This document shows positions 7,024 through 15,248 of a stretch of DNA of 50,273 nt, piece after piece; within the stretch, counting starts at the first letter, position 1; every line of letters starts with the position of its first letter. The stretch is from positions 1 through 50,273 of the forward strand of contig JADGPR010000016.1 of NCBI GenBank assembly GCA_017882335.1, in the 5' to 3' direction. Position numbers and translations under genes: made by a program. The notes beneath the pieces are model-generated. The model was not told where the DNA came from, did no database searches, and was given only the letters and a program-made list of their open reading frames with translations. This DNA comes from Bacteroidales bacterium (GTDB lineage: Bacteria > Bacteroidota > Bacteroidia > Bacteroidales > FEN-979).

Positions 7024-7653
7024 ATGTCCACCCATATTCATAACCTGATTGCTGAAGGTGAACACCAGCAACTTGATTTCAAGTTTGAGATCTCAGATGC
7101 GAGGCGCATTGCCCGTACTTTGGTTGCTTTTGCCAATACCGATGGCGGCCGGCTCCTGATCGGGGTCAAAGACAATGGCGCGATCGCAGGTGTTCGTTCC
7201 GATGAGGAATATTATATGCTGGAAGGCGCAGCAACTATGTACTGCAAACCGCCGGTTGGGTTCCAATCAAAGGAATGGATGATCAACAACAAAACCGTAT
7301 TGGAGATCATCGTTCCAAAAAGCAGAACCCGGCCGCATTATGCAGCACATAAAGACGGAAAATGGCTTGTCTACATCCGGGTCGCCGATCAAAACCTTCT
7401 GGCCAACCGCGTGTTGCTGAAAGTCTGGGAGCGGGAGGGAAAACCAAAGGGCGTTTTTCTTAAATTCACCGAAAAGGAAAAGATCCTGTTGCAATTTCTG
7501 GAACAAAATCCCACGATCACCCTGTCGCGGTTCTGCCGGATGGCAAAGATCCCCAGACAGAAAGCAGAAAATATCCTTGTCAAATTTGTACTCCTTAAAA
7601 CCATCGATATAATTTTTACGGATAAACAAACGTTTTATTCCTTGAAACCCTGA
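7024..7653 (+). CDS. AlbA_2 (Schlafen-type) domain protein
   Basis: The 209-residue product carries an AlbA_2/Schlafen domain in the first 110 residues: EGEHQQLDFKFEISD, then LVAFANTDGGRLLIGVKDNG. The C-terminal part looks like a small winged-helix (ILLQFLEQNPTITLSRFCRMAKIPRQKAENIL), suggesting nucleic-acid binding or transcriptional regulation. It follows pyrI by 22 bp and is probably co-transcribed, but nothing in the sequence links it to pyrimidine control. The specific function is unknown. Confidence 0.82.
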   Translation: MSTHIHNLIAEGEHQQLDFKFEISDARRIARTLVAFANTDGGRLLIGVKDNGAIAGVRSDEEYYMLEGAATMYCKPPVGFQSKEWMINNKTVLEIIVPKSRTRPHYAAHKDGKWLVYIRVADQNLLANRVLLKVWEREGKPKGVFLKFTEKEKILLQFLEQNPTITLSRFCRMAKIPRQKAENILVKFVLLKTIDIIFTDKQTFYSLKP

Positions 7654-7674
7654 AAACAGTTATAGTTTTTACAC

Positions 7675-7682
7675 TATTTTTG
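7675..7682 (+). promoter_or_regulatory. -7 promoter box upstream of the secreted-protein gene
   Basis: TATTTTTG matches TAnnTTTG and lies 22 bp before the ATG at 7704. No clear TTG stands at -33, so this is a weaker call. Confidence 0.4.
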
Positions 7683-7703
7683 CATACGATAAAAGATCCG
7701 AAA

Positions 7704-8339
7704 ATGATCAGCAGGAAAATTGTTGTTTTACTTGTTTCTTTTTCCTTCTTCTTTGTGGAAGGAAATGCGCAGCTTTCGCGGATCGATTCGTTACCTGTAG
7801 CCGCAAGCGATGCCCATACCTACACAGCTTTGCCGCTGCATCAGATGCATATCGGCATCCAGGCCGGCACAGAGTTCATGTCCACATCCGGTGACGGGTC
7901 AGGGTTCAGTACATTCCTCTCTCCCACCCTCACTTATCCGGTCAGTAAAAAATTCATCGTCAGCGGAGGTATCAGTATTGTCAATACTTCCCTTTACGGT
8001 TTCAAACCCTATTATTCCTTTCCGGAAGAAAAATCATATACAGGAAATATAACCCAGGCGATGCTCTGGGTTTCCGGGCAATACCTGTTAAATGACCGGG
8101 TAACGATAACCGGAACCGCTTATAAAACACTAGATATCTTTGGAGAAAAACCCGGTAATTCTTCTTTTTACAGGAACAATCCCCAGGGAGCCTATCTTAA
8201 TATAGGATACAAGATCAGCGATAACATGCATATCGAGGCAGGATTCGGATATTCAAAAGGTTCAAACGGCTATTCTTTCGGCTATCCTGGCATTCATGGT
8301 TTCGGTTCATCAAATTACAATCCTTTCTTTAACAGGTGA
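7704..8339 (+). CDS. Secreted protein of unknown function, possibly a small outer-membrane barrel
   Basis: The 211-residue product has a signal peptide (about residues 1-22, MISRK... ending GNAQ). The mature part is rich in alternating aromatic and polar residues and ends in FNR, as expected of a small beta-barrel, but no family is recognised. The frame opens at an earlier TTG (7680) that lies inside the -7 box, so the ATG at 7704 is preferred. The stop codon overlaps the open frame of the next gene, whose likely start is 75 bp further on. The gene may begin the envelope module that runs to 10717. Confidence 0.7.
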   Translation: MISRKIVVLLVSFSFFFVEGNAQLSRIDSLPVAASDAHTYTALPLHQMHIGIQAGTEFMSTSGDGSGFSTFLSPTLTYPVSKKFIVSGGISIVNTSLYGFKPYYSFPEEKSYTGNITQAMLWVSGQYLLNDRVTITGTAYKTLDIFGEKPGNSSFYRNNPQGAYLNIGYKISDNMHIEAGFGYSKGSNGYSFGYPGIHGFGSSNYNPFFNR

Positions 8340-8413
8340 TTTCAGAGCGGATCACTTTCAGCCTACCTGAGCAATCAACTCCGGAAATGAATCAACCTCA
8401 ATTATACTCACTG

Positions 8414-8788
8414 ATGACTTTGAAAAATTTACTCTTTTTGCTCCTCCTTATCCTGGTTTTTGGAATGTTGTTTCCTTCCTGTTATTTTGACAAGGAAGAT
8501 ACTCTTTATCCTTTCCAGAAATGTGATACCACACATATCACCTATTCACAAACCATTGTCCCTATCCTGAGCGCCAACTGTTATGTCTGCCATATCACCG
8601 GGAATCCTACAAGTCCCGTTGTACTCGATTCATATACCAATGTATTGATCTATGTTACAAACGGTAAACTCATTCCGGCAATAGATCATACAGGACCTTT
8701 CCAGATGCCCAAGGGTGGATCGATGCTTGAAGTATGTGCAATTGAAAAGATAAAAAGATGGGTGACCAACGGAGCTCCTAATAATTAA
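8414..8788 (+). CDS. c-type heme lipoprotein
   Basis: The 124-residue product has a lipoprotein signal (LLLLILVFGMLFPSC, Cys about residue 21). A single CxxCH heme site reads NCYVCH, and a later MPKGG can supply the methionine ligand. The tail IKRWVTNGAPNN is typical of small Bacteroidota cytochrome-like lipoproteins. It probably transfers electrons at the outer or inner membrane. Earlier in-frame starts at 8336 (GTG) and 8387 (ATG) exist; 8414 places the signal peptide at the N-terminus. The genes for an OB-fold protein, YceI and a DUF5777 barrel follow closely. Confidence 0.8.
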   Translation: MTLKNLLFLLLLILVFGMLFPSCYFDKEDTLYPFQKCDTTHITYSQTIVPILSANCYVCHITGNPTSPVVLDSYTNVLIYVTNGKLIPAIDHTGPFQMPKGGSMLEVCAIEKIKRWVTNGAPNN

Positions 8789-8797
8789 TTTAAAAAA

Positions 8798-9232
8798 ATG
8801 AAACGCTGGATCAAGATTATATTAGGATTGGCTGTTCTCGGGATCGCCGCAGCTTTCCTCATTTATCACTTTGTGATCAACAAACCCCATCCCGACTTTG
8901 AAAAAATCAAACCCAATTACTCCCTGAATGCAAGGGCATTCTACAATGAATTCAAAACAAGTAAGGAGAATGCGCATAAATTATACAACGGGAAGGTGAT
9001 CGAAATTACAGGGAAGCTTGCCAGGATAGAAAGTGCAGATACGCTTACCATTGCCGTTTTTGTATTCAACCAGGGTATGTTCGGGGACGAAGGGATTCGT
9101 TGTACCATGTTGAAAAAGTTCAGTGCGGAAGCAAAAAAACTCAAGCCCGACGGGATCATCCGGATCAAAGGATATTGCACAGGTTTTAATGAAACTGATG
9201 TGATTATGGAGCATTGCTCACTTATTTATTAA
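8798..9232 (+). CDS. OB-fold (tRNA_anti-like) exported protein
   Basis: The 144-residue product has an N-terminal membrane segment (about residues 5-25, IILGLAVLGIAAAFLIYHFV). An OB-fold of the tRNA_anti-like type follows: LYNGKVIEITGKLARIES, then GIRCTMLKKF and IIRIKGYCTG. Such proteins usually sit in the envelope; their ligand is not established. It begins 10 bp after the heme lipoprotein gene, which implies co-transcription and perhaps a shared role. Confidence 0.75.
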   Translation: MKRWIKIILGLAVLGIAAAFLIYHFVINKPHPDFEKIKPNYSLNARAFYNEFKTSKENAHKLYNGKVIEITGKLARIESADTLTIAVFVFNQGMFGDEGIRCTMLKKFSAEAKKLKPDGIIRIKGYCTGFNETDVIMEHCSLIY

Positions 9233-9255
9233 CTTAACCTTAAGATCAATTTATC

Positions 9256-9807
9256 ATGAAAAAATATTGGATATTAATCATAATCACAGTTGGTTTCTGT
9301 ATCAACGGATTTGCACAAACCTATGTGACCAAGAACGGGATGATCCGCATTTATTCAGAAGCCCCGCTTGAAAAGATCGAAGCCGTCAACCGCCAGGTGA
9401 ATACGGCACTTTTGGTCCCAACCGGCGACTTTGTTTTCAAGGTTCTCATAAAATCGTTCAATTTTGAAAAGGCATTGATGCAGGAACATTTCAATGAGAA
9501 TTATCTTGAATCGGATAAATATCCGGAGGCAACCTTCCTTGGGAAGATCACCAACATCAAGGATATCAACTTCACAAAGGAAGGCATCTACCCTGCTACC
9601 GTTGAAGGGAAACTGACAATCCACGGACAAACCCATCCCGTTAAACAGAACGGGACCCTCGAAATTAAAAATGGTGCCGTAACTGCCAAGTCAAAATTCA
9701 ATATTCTCCTTTCCGATTACAATATTTCGATTCCCAATACCGTGGTGAATAAAATCTCCAAATCCATAGAGGTCACTGTTGAAGTGATGATGACCAAACT
9801 AAACTAA
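9256..9807 (+). CDS. YceI family periplasmic protein
   Basis: The 183-residue product has a signal peptide ending GFAQ (about residue 21). The YceI lipocalin-like barrel shows its usual blocks: FKVLIKSFNFEKALMQEHFNENYLES, KYPEATFLGKI, VEGKLTIHGQTHPV and FNILLSDYNISIP. YceI proteins bind isoprenoid-type lipids such as polyprenyl chains in the periplasm; here the ligand is inferred only. It lies 24 bp after the OB-fold gene and 8 bp before the DUF5777 gene. Confidence 0.88.
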   Translation: MKKYWILIIITVGFCINGFAQTYVTKNGMIRIYSEAPLEKIEAVNRQVNTALLVPTGDFVFKVLIKSFNFEKALMQEHFNENYLESDKYPEATFLGKITNIKDINFTKEGIYPATVEGKLTIHGQTHPVKQNGTLEIKNGAVTAKSKFNILLSDYNISIPNTVVNKISKSIEVTVEVMMTKLN

Positions 9808-9814
9808 TAAAACG

Positions 9815-10717
9815 ATGAGGAAAACTCCCTGGATTGCACTCCTTCTGCTACAATTGCTATTTCCATTGTTGCTTCCTGCACAGGATGACCTTTTGAATCT
9901 TCTCAAGGATCAAAAGCCTCCGGTAAACTACACGGAAGCGACCTTTAAAACTTCACGAATCGTGATCGGTCAGTCGATCGAAAACCCGGCCCAGGGTAAT
10001 ATGCTTTTCCTGGTCACACATCATTTCGGAGCATTGAATACAGGCTATTCAAACCTTTTCGGTCTGAAACAAGCTGCCATACGCATTGGAATGGAATACG
10101 GCCTGAACAAACGTCTTGCATTCGGAATCGGGTTAAACACCGACAAGAATACATGGGATGGATTCCTGAAATATAAGGTGCTCCGGCAAAAATCGGGGGG
10201 AAAGAAATTCCCATTCAGTTTATCATTGTTTGCCAATACTGCTGTTTATACTACAAAATGGGAGAATCCTGACCGGAAAAATTATTTATCGTCAAGAATG
10301 ACCTACTGTATCCAGGTTCTCATCGCCAGGAAATTCGGGAGCAGGCTTTCCTTACAAATAACTCCTTCCATGGTCCATAAAAACCTGGTGCCAACAAGTG
10401 CCGACCACAACGATATCTTTACGCTGGGAGGAGGGGGACGTATGAAGATCTCTAACCGCGTCTCGATCAATGCCGAGTACCACCATATTTTTAAAGGACA
10501 AGTGGTTTCCTCTAAGGTCTACGATTCCTTTTCAACCGGCGTGGATATTGAAACGGGAGGCCATGTATTCCAGATATTCCTGACAAATTCCATGGGAGAA
10601 AACGAAGAAGGCTTCCTCGCAAATACGACCGGGCGTTGGAGCAAAGGCGATATCTTCCTCGGATTTAATATCTCAAGGATCTTCACTATCGTTAAACCAA
10701 AATCTTTCAGGAAATAA
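9815..10717 (+). CDS. DUF5777 family outer-membrane beta-barrel protein
   Basis: The 300-residue product has a signal peptide (LLLLQLLFPLLLPAQ) and then the DUF5777 pattern, including LVTHHFGALNTGYSNLFGL, GMEYGLNKRLAFGIGLN and a terminal beta-rich region (DIFLGFNISRIFTI). It is expected to be an outer-membrane barrel. Its gene commonly accompanies YceI and small cytochrome lipoproteins in Bacteroidota, and the present order (heme lipoprotein, OB-fold, YceI, DUF5777) fits one functional unit. Transport or redox function is not known. Confidence 0.82.
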   Translation: MRKTPWIALLLLQLLFPLLLPAQDDLLNLLKDQKPPVNYTEATFKTSRIVIGQSIENPAQGNMLFLVTHHFGALNTGYSNLFGLKQAAIRIGMEYGLNKRLAFGIGLNTDKNTWDGFLKYKVLRQKSGGKKFPFSLSLFANTAVYTTKWENPDRKNYLSSRMTYCIQVLIARKFGSRLSLQITPSMVHKNLVPTSADHNDIFTLGGGGRMKISNRVSINAEYHHIFKGQVVSSKVYDSFSTGVDIETGGHVFQIFLTNSMGENEEGFLANTTGRWSKGDIFLGFNISRIFTIVKPKSFRK

Positions 10718-10721
10718 CTAA

Positions 10722-10810
10722 AGGCACAGAGTCACAGAGTCATAATGTCACACCCATACCCTAAACCCAAACACCACACCCAAACTCACATTCAACCACA
10801 CACCCGCTTC
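10722..10810. repeat. Octamer array and CCCACAC-rich repeats beside tRNA-Ser
   Basis: AGTCACAG-type units at 10722-10751 lead into a CCC/CAC-rich tract (10752-10806). The last bases CACCCGCTTCGC, just beyond the 3' end of the first tRNA, recur beyond the 3' end of the second at about 10936-10947. Confidence 0.6.
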
Positions 10811-10811
10811 G

Positions 10812-10898
10812 CGGAGAGAGGGGGATTCGAACCCCCGGATCCCAAATGGGATCAACGGTTTTCGAGACCGCCGCATTCGACCGCTCTGCCATCTCTCC
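10812..10898 (-). tRNA. tRNA-Ser (anticodon CGA)
   Basis: The 87 nt gene folds as a class II tRNA. The acceptor stem GGAGAGA/TCTCTCC is followed by discriminator G. The anticodon loop CTCGAAA gives CGA, reading UCG. A long variable arm (GATCCCATTTGGGATC) confirms serine identity, and the T loop contains GGTTCGAATCC. CCA is not encoded. It lies downstream of the second tRNA-Ser on the same strand. Confidence 0.96.
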
Positions 10899-10905
10899 GA
10901 AGTAA

Positions 10906-10938
10906 GTGTGGGTTTGAGTGTGAGTTTGATACCCACAC
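10906..10938. repeat. Hairpin in the spacer between the two tRNA-Ser genes
   Basis: GTGTGGGT (10906-10913) pairs with ACCCACAC (10931-10938) across a 17 nt loop. It lies within the 48 bp spacer and may form in the precursor transcript. Confidence 0.6.
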
Positions 10939-10946
10939 CCGCTTCG

Positions 10947-11031
10947 CGGAGAGAGAGGGATTCGAACCCCCGGACCCTTGCAGGTCAACGGTTTTCAAGA
11001 CCGCCGCAATCGACCGCTCTGCCATCTCTCC
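10947..11031 (-). tRNA. tRNA-Ser (anticodon TGA)
   Basis: The 85 nt class II gene has the same acceptor stem as its neighbour. Its anticodon loop CTTGAAA gives UGA, reading UCA and other UCN codons. The variable arm is GACCTGCAAGGGTC. CCA is not encoded. The high identity to the CGA gene and the shared 3' flank point to tandem duplication. Confidence 0.96.
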
Positions 11032-11084
11032 GCCGGCAAAAGTACTATTTTTTTGAGAATTACAAAAGCAATTGGGCATTAGGG

Positions 11085-11133
11085 ACTGGATGCTGGATGT
11101 TGGATGCTGGATGCTGGATGCTGGATGTGTGGG
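11085..11133. repeat. GCTGGAT heptamer array upstream of tag
   Basis: Six 7 bp units (ACTGGAT, GCTGGAT, GTTGGAT, then GCTGGAT three times; 11085-11126) end in GTGTGGG. The array at 11802-11850 downstream of tag has the same GTTGGAT variant and the same GTGTGGG end. Confidence 0.9.
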
Positions 11134-11209
11134 TTAAGGGATTTGTGTTATTAGCGTGGCCTTCCAAATTATCAATTTTCAATTATCAATTTCTAATTAC
11201 CTTTATCTC

Positions 11210-11800
11210 ATGAAACAGAATCCTACCAGTCCAGCCACTTGTGAATGGCCATCGGGCGATCCGCTCATGATTGAATACCACGACCTTGAATGGGGAGTCC
11301 CCGTTCACGATGACAGGAAACATTTCGAGTTCATCCTGCTGGACTGCTTCCAGGCAGGGTTAAGCTGGAAAACCGTTCTCCACAAAAGAAACAATTTCAA
11401 AAAGGCATTTGATCATTTTGATTTCCGGAAGATCGCTAAATACGGCCATGAGAAGACCGGGGCATTGTTGCAGGATGCAGGCATCATCCGGAACAAGGCA
11501 AAGATCCATGCTACCATCCGGAATGCGAACTCCTTCCTTGAAATTCAAAAAGAATTTGGTTCATTTGATACTTACATCTGGCAATTTACCTGCGGCAAAA
11601 CTTTGCACAATAAATGGAATAAACTCAGCGAACTACCTGTTATATCCAAAGAATCGGATGCCATGAGCAAAGACCTGATTAAACGCGGATTCAAATTTGT
11701 GGGTTCCACCATTTGCTATTCCTATATGCAGGCCGCAGGGATGGTTAATGACCACCTGGTTCATTGTTCCAGATATAGAGAATTAAAAATGAAGAATTGA
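11210..11800 (+). CDS. tag: DNA-3-methyladenine glycosylase I
   Basis: The cytoplasmic base-excision enzyme removes 3-methyladenine from DNA. The 196-residue product has the family's N-terminal zinc cysteine (CEWPSGDPL), the EYHDLEWGVPVHDD block, FQAGLSW, and the C-terminal zinc residues in VNDHLVHCSRY. A frame opens at 11156, but the ATG at 11210 begins at the conserved end. The gene stands alone, bracketed by near-identical direct heptamer arrays; the right one begins 2 bp after the stop codon. Confidence 0.94.
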   Translation: MKQNPTSPATCEWPSGDPLMIEYHDLEWGVPVHDDRKHFEFILLDCFQAGLSWKTVLHKRNNFKKAFDHFDFRKIAKYGHEKTGALLQDAGIIRNKAKIHATIRNANSFLEIQKEFGSFDTYIWQFTCGKTLHNKWNKLSELPVISKESDAMSKDLIKRGFKFVGSTICYSYMQAAGMVNDHLVHCSRYRELKMKN

Positions 11801-11801
11801 T

Positions 11802-11895
11802 GCTGGATGTTGGATGCTGGATGCTGGATGCTGGATGCTGGATGTGTGGGTGTGGGAGATAAAGGTTATTTGTGACTCTGTGACTCTGTAACCTT
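11802..11895. repeat. GCTGGAT heptamer array and octamer units downstream of tag
   Basis: Six 7 bp units (GCTGGAT, GTTGGAT, then GCTGGAT four times; 11802-11843) end in GTGTGGG, as upstream of tag. GTGACTCT octamers follow at 11872-11895. Both tag-flanking arrays are followed within about 60 bp by CCTTCCAA. Confidence 0.85.
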
Positions 11896-11934
11896 CCAAC
11901 TTACCTACCGAACCGCAGATTTCACCGAAAAAAA

Positions 11935-11965
11935 TTGCCTTTACCTCAAGAATTTCCTATATTTG
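11935..11965 (+). promoter_or_regulatory. Bacteroidota-type promoter of the GWxTD gene
   Basis: TTG at 11935-11937, a 20 bp spacer and TATATTTG at 11958-11965 match the pattern. Transcription would start near 11972, about 40 bp before the ATG at 12013. Confidence 0.75.
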
Positions 11966-12012
11966 TACATCATAATACCGCTGATAATTCGTTTGTATTA
12001 AAACCTCATTTT

Positions 12013-13470
12013 ATGAGAAAGATATTCCTTCTTTTGATTCTTTTATTTCCCTTCTTTTCGGAAGCAAAGAACGTATGGGCATTCCTTACCTACTCCACCT
12101 TTAATTCTCCTGAAGGCCCGTACATTGAAACCTACCTGACCGTTGCCGGCAACAGCGTTAAATACGTAAAAAAAGAAAATGGAAAATTCCAGGCAACTGT
12201 GAATGTCCTGATGACTTTTAAACAAAATTCCATCATAAAAGCTTTCAAAAAATATGAATTGAACAGCCCTGAGATCGAGGATACGACGAAGAATACCTAT
12301 GAATTCCTGGATGAGCAAAGGTTCCTGGTCCCCAATGGAACTTATGATTTCGAGTTGCAACTTGCCGATAAGAACAATCCAGGGAGATCCAATCCCTTTA
12401 CCCAGTCCGTGACAGTGAATTTTCCCGAAGCGAAACCCTGCTTTTCAGGTATTCAACTGGTAGAAACCTATTCGAAAAGCGAATCCCTGAAAACCATCAC
12501 GAAAAGCGGATATGACCTGGTTCCATATGTTTACAGTTATTATCCACCCAAAGATAACCGGATGATCTTCTACTGTGAGCTGTACAATATGGATAAGATC
12601 CTGGTACCCGGACAGAAGTTCATATTAACCTATTTCATTGAGAGTTATGAGAACCAGATGAAGTTCAATGATTTTGCGAGGGTAAAAACAGAAACAGCCA
12701 AACCGGTGAATGTCGTGCTGGCAGAATTCAATATCGAAAACCTGGCCAGCGGAAATTACAACCTCATATTAGAAGCAAGAGATCAGAAAAACGAAGTAGT
12801 CGCATCGCAAAAATTATTCATTCAGCGAAGCAACCCTAACGCAAAACTTTCCTTTGCTGAGATGTTTTCTTCCACAAGCGTCAATTCCTTTGCTGAAAAA
12901 ATTACCCCAATTGATACCCTGAAAGAAAACATCAACTCTACCTTCCCTATTTCCAGCGGACTGGAACGCGCCTTCATCAGGAATGCCCTTAAATCGACCG
13001 ACCTTAAAAAGCTCCAGGATTATTTTTACGGATTCTGGCAAAGAAGGGAACAGGCAAACCCGGGGCATGCCTGGCTGATTTATAAGGAACAGATTAAAAA
13101 AGCACAATACAATTTCGGGACACGCATCAAGAAAGGGTACCAGACCGACCGCGGCAGGGTGTACCTGGAATATGGGCCACCCAATACCCGGAGCGAGCAG
13201 TACAATGAGCCGACTACTTATCCCTATGAAATCTGGCAATACTATACACTGAAACAAACACAACGGAACAAGAAATTCGTTTTTTATGCACCCGATATGG
13301 TGACCAGTGATTTCTTCCTGCTCCATTCCGATGCCATTGGTGAAAACAACAATCCTGCCTGGCGGACAGTATTATATGGCAGAACCTTGGCACCAAACGA
13401 TCTCCAGGATACGCAAACGATCCATACATGGGGCGGCCTTTCGAGCGATTACTGGGATCTGCCGAATTAA
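12013..13470 (+). CDS. GWxTD domain-containing exported protein
   Basis: The 485-residue product has a signal peptide (MRKIFLLLILLFPFFSEA). A long beta-rich middle region precedes the GWxTD domain near residues 340-450, seen in RIKKGYQTDRGRVYLEYGPP and YPYEIWQYY. The domain is common in Bacteroidota and Acidobacteriota secreted proteins, with no established biochemical role. The frame opens at 11935 with TTG, but that codon is the promoter's -33 element, so the ATG at 12013 is chosen. The gene appears monocistronic. Confidence 0.85.
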   Translation: MRKIFLLLILLFPFFSEAKNVWAFLTYSTFNSPEGPYIETYLTVAGNSVKYVKKENGKFQATVNVLMTFKQNSIIKAFKKYELNSPEIEDTTKNTYEFLDEQRFLVPNGTYDFELQLADKNNPGRSNPFTQSVTVNFPEAKPCFSGIQLVETYSKSESLKTITKSGYDLVPYVYSYYPPKDNRMIFYCELYNMDKILVPGQKFILTYFIESYENQMKFNDFARVKTETAKPVNVVLAEFNIENLASGNYNLILEARDQKNEVVASQKLFIQRSNPNAKLSFAEMFSSTSVNSFAEKITPIDTLKENINSTFPISSGLERAFIRNALKSTDLKKLQDYFYGFWQRREQANPGHAWLIYKEQIKKAQYNFGTRIKKGYQTDRGRVYLEYGPPNTRSEQYNEPTTYPYEIWQYYTLKQTQRNKKFVFYAPDMVTSDFFLLHSDAIGENNNPAWRTVLYGRTLAPNDLQDTQTIHTWGGLSSDYWDLPN

Positions 13471-13608
13471 TACAAATCTGAAAACATTAAATCCCAAGTG
13501 AACCGGCCCTCTTGACCGGCGGTGAAATTTTATTATCACATGGTAATTATTTAGTATTTTTACCCATGCGTAATCATATCATAATTCTTAATTCATAATC
13601 GCTGACCT

Positions 13609-14628
13609 GTGCGCACCGCTGTCGTCATACTGAACTGGAACGGAAGAAAGTACCTGGAACAATTTCTTTCTCCTTTGATTCAGTATAGCAGTGAAGCAGC
13701 CGAGATCATCGTTGCGGATAATGCATCCAATGACGATTCCATCGCTTTCCTTGAAACAAATTTTCCTTCCATCAGAATCATCCGTAACGCATCCAATGAA
13801 GGTTTTGCCCGAGGTTACAACCTTGCTTTAAAGCAGGTTAAAGCGGATTACTATATTCTGCTCAATTCGGATATTGAAGTTACGCCGGATTGGATCCACC
13901 CGGTCATCGACATGATGGGAAACGATCCTTCCATTGCAGCCTGCCAGCCGAAGATCCGTTCCTATATTGACAGATCGAAATTTGAATATGCCGGAGCTGC
14001 CGGTGGGTTCATCGACAAATACGGATATCCTTTCTGCCGCGGGCGGATGTTCCAGTCGCTCGAGGAAGACCTTGGACAATATGATGATGTAATTGAGATT
14101 TTCTGGGCTACAGGCGCCTGTATGTTCGTGAGAGCAGATTTATTCCATCAGGCAGGCGGGCTGGATGAGGATTTCTTTGCCCACATGGAGGAAATCGACC
14201 TTTGCTGGAGGCTGAAAAATCTCGGATACAAGATTATGTATTGCCCACAGTCGGTAGTTTATCATATCGGAGGCGGAACCTTACCGAAAATTTCATGGCG
14301 AAAGACCTATTACAACTTCCGAAATAATTTTTCCCTTCTCTATAAAAATCTTCCGGACAACCTGGTCTGTGAAGTATTTGCGAAAAGATTTGTTCTCGAT
14401 GGCATTGCCGCCTTGAAATTCCTGTTTACTGCTGGATTTAAAGATTTCTGGGCCATCTATAGGGCGCATATCAGTTTTTATTCGACGCTTAGCAAAACCA
14501 AGGCAAAGCGGAAACTGCTCAAACATGCACCCCTCCATAAAGTTTACAGGAAAAATATCGTTTTTGAATATTTTTTACGAAATAAGAAGAAATTCACGGA
14601 CCTGGATCCGAAGAATTTTTATGATTGA
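13609..14628 (+). CDS. Family 2 glycosyltransferase (rhamnosyltransferase-like)
   Basis: The 339-residue cytoplasmic or membrane-associated enzyme transfers a sugar from a nucleotide donor. The GT-A fold is clear: VVILNWNGRKYLEQFL, IIVADNASNDDSI, and the DxD-like NSDIEV. An acceptor-site block reads FFAHMEEIDLCWRLKNLGYK. The overall pattern is that of WbbL-type surface-polysaccharide transferases. The start is GTG at 13609. The 138 bp upstream holds AT-rich, GAATTAT-like sequence and no clear promoter. The 3' end faces aroQ across 14 bp. Confidence 0.9.
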   Translation: MRTAVVILNWNGRKYLEQFLSPLIQYSSEAAEIIVADNASNDDSIAFLETNFPSIRIIRNASNEGFARGYNLALKQVKADYYILLNSDIEVTPDWIHPVIDMMGNDPSIAACQPKIRSYIDRSKFEYAGAAGGFIDKYGYPFCRGRMFQSLEEDLGQYDDVIEIFWATGACMFVRADLFHQAGGLDEDFFAHMEEIDLCWRLKNLGYKIMYCPQSVVYHIGGGTLPKISWRKTYYNFRNNFSLLYKNLPDNLVCEVFAKRFVLDGIAALKFLFTAGFKDFWAIYRAHISFYSTLSKTKAKRKLLKHAPLHKVYRKNIVFEYFLRNKKKFTDLDPKNFYD

Positions 14629-14642
14629 TCTTCCACCCGGAT

Positions 14643-15068
14643 TCATTTAAGGATCATCCTGAAACTTTCTACTGCCAGGCGGTACGATTCCATTCCAAAA
14701 CCGATAATGCTTCCATTTACCACCGGCGCGATCAGAGAGGTATGCCGGAAGGATTCTCTTGCAAAAGTATTGGAGATATGGACTTCAATCACCCTTGTGG
14801 TTATCGCTTTGACCGCATCCGCAATGGCAACCGATGTGTGCGTGTAACCTCCTGCATTCAAAATGATCCCATCATAAAGGAAACCGTCTTTGTGCAGGGC
14901 ATCGATGATCTCTCCTTCAATGTTGGTCTGAACATAATCAATGTGGATATCCGGATAGTTTTTTCGAAGTTTTTTCAGATAGGTTGTAAAAGCCTGGAAT
15001 CCATAAATATCCTGTTCCCTCTTTCCCACCAGGTTCAGATTTGGGCCATTGATAATGAGGAGCTTCAT
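14643..15068 (-). CDS. aroQ: 3-dehydroquinate dehydratase, type II
   Basis: It dehydrates 3-dehydroquinate to 3-dehydroshikimate in the shikimate pathway. The 141-residue length is normal for the dodecameric type II enzyme. Visible motifs are IINGPNLNLVGKREQDIYG with the catalytic tyrosine, NAGGYTHTSVAIADAV, and EVHISN with the catalytic histidine. A -7 box at 15086-15093 on the minus strand lies 17 bp before the start. Confidence 0.96.
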   Translation of the reverse strand: MKLLIINGPNLNLVGKREQDIYGFQAFTTYLKKLRKNYPDIHIDYVQTNIEGEIIDALHKDGFLYDGIILNAGGYTHTSVAIADAVKAITTRVIEVHISNTFARESFRHTSLIAPVVNGSIIGFGMESYRLAVESFRMILK

Positions 15069-15085
15069 GATTGCTGATTTTCTTA

Positions 15086-15113
15086 CAAATATAAGTTTTT
15101 ATTAATATATTTG
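15086..15113. promoter_or_regulatory. Divergent -7 boxes between aroQ and the TM2 gene
   Basis: The minus strand carries TATATTTG (plus 15086-15093) for aroQ; the plus strand carries TATATTTG at 15106-15113 for the TM2 gene. On the plus strand a TTA stands at the -33 position. The TM2 leader would be about 130 nt long. Confidence 0.5.
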
Positions 15114-15248
15114 TCCGTTATCCTTGTCTCAGGATCATGAATTCTAATTAACGACCAAATAGTTATTACTGGAGTCCGGATACCAGTCAAAAACGGGGTA
15201 CAACCGAAAAACCACAGGAGTAGGGAAACACAACCAAAATCATTTTTT

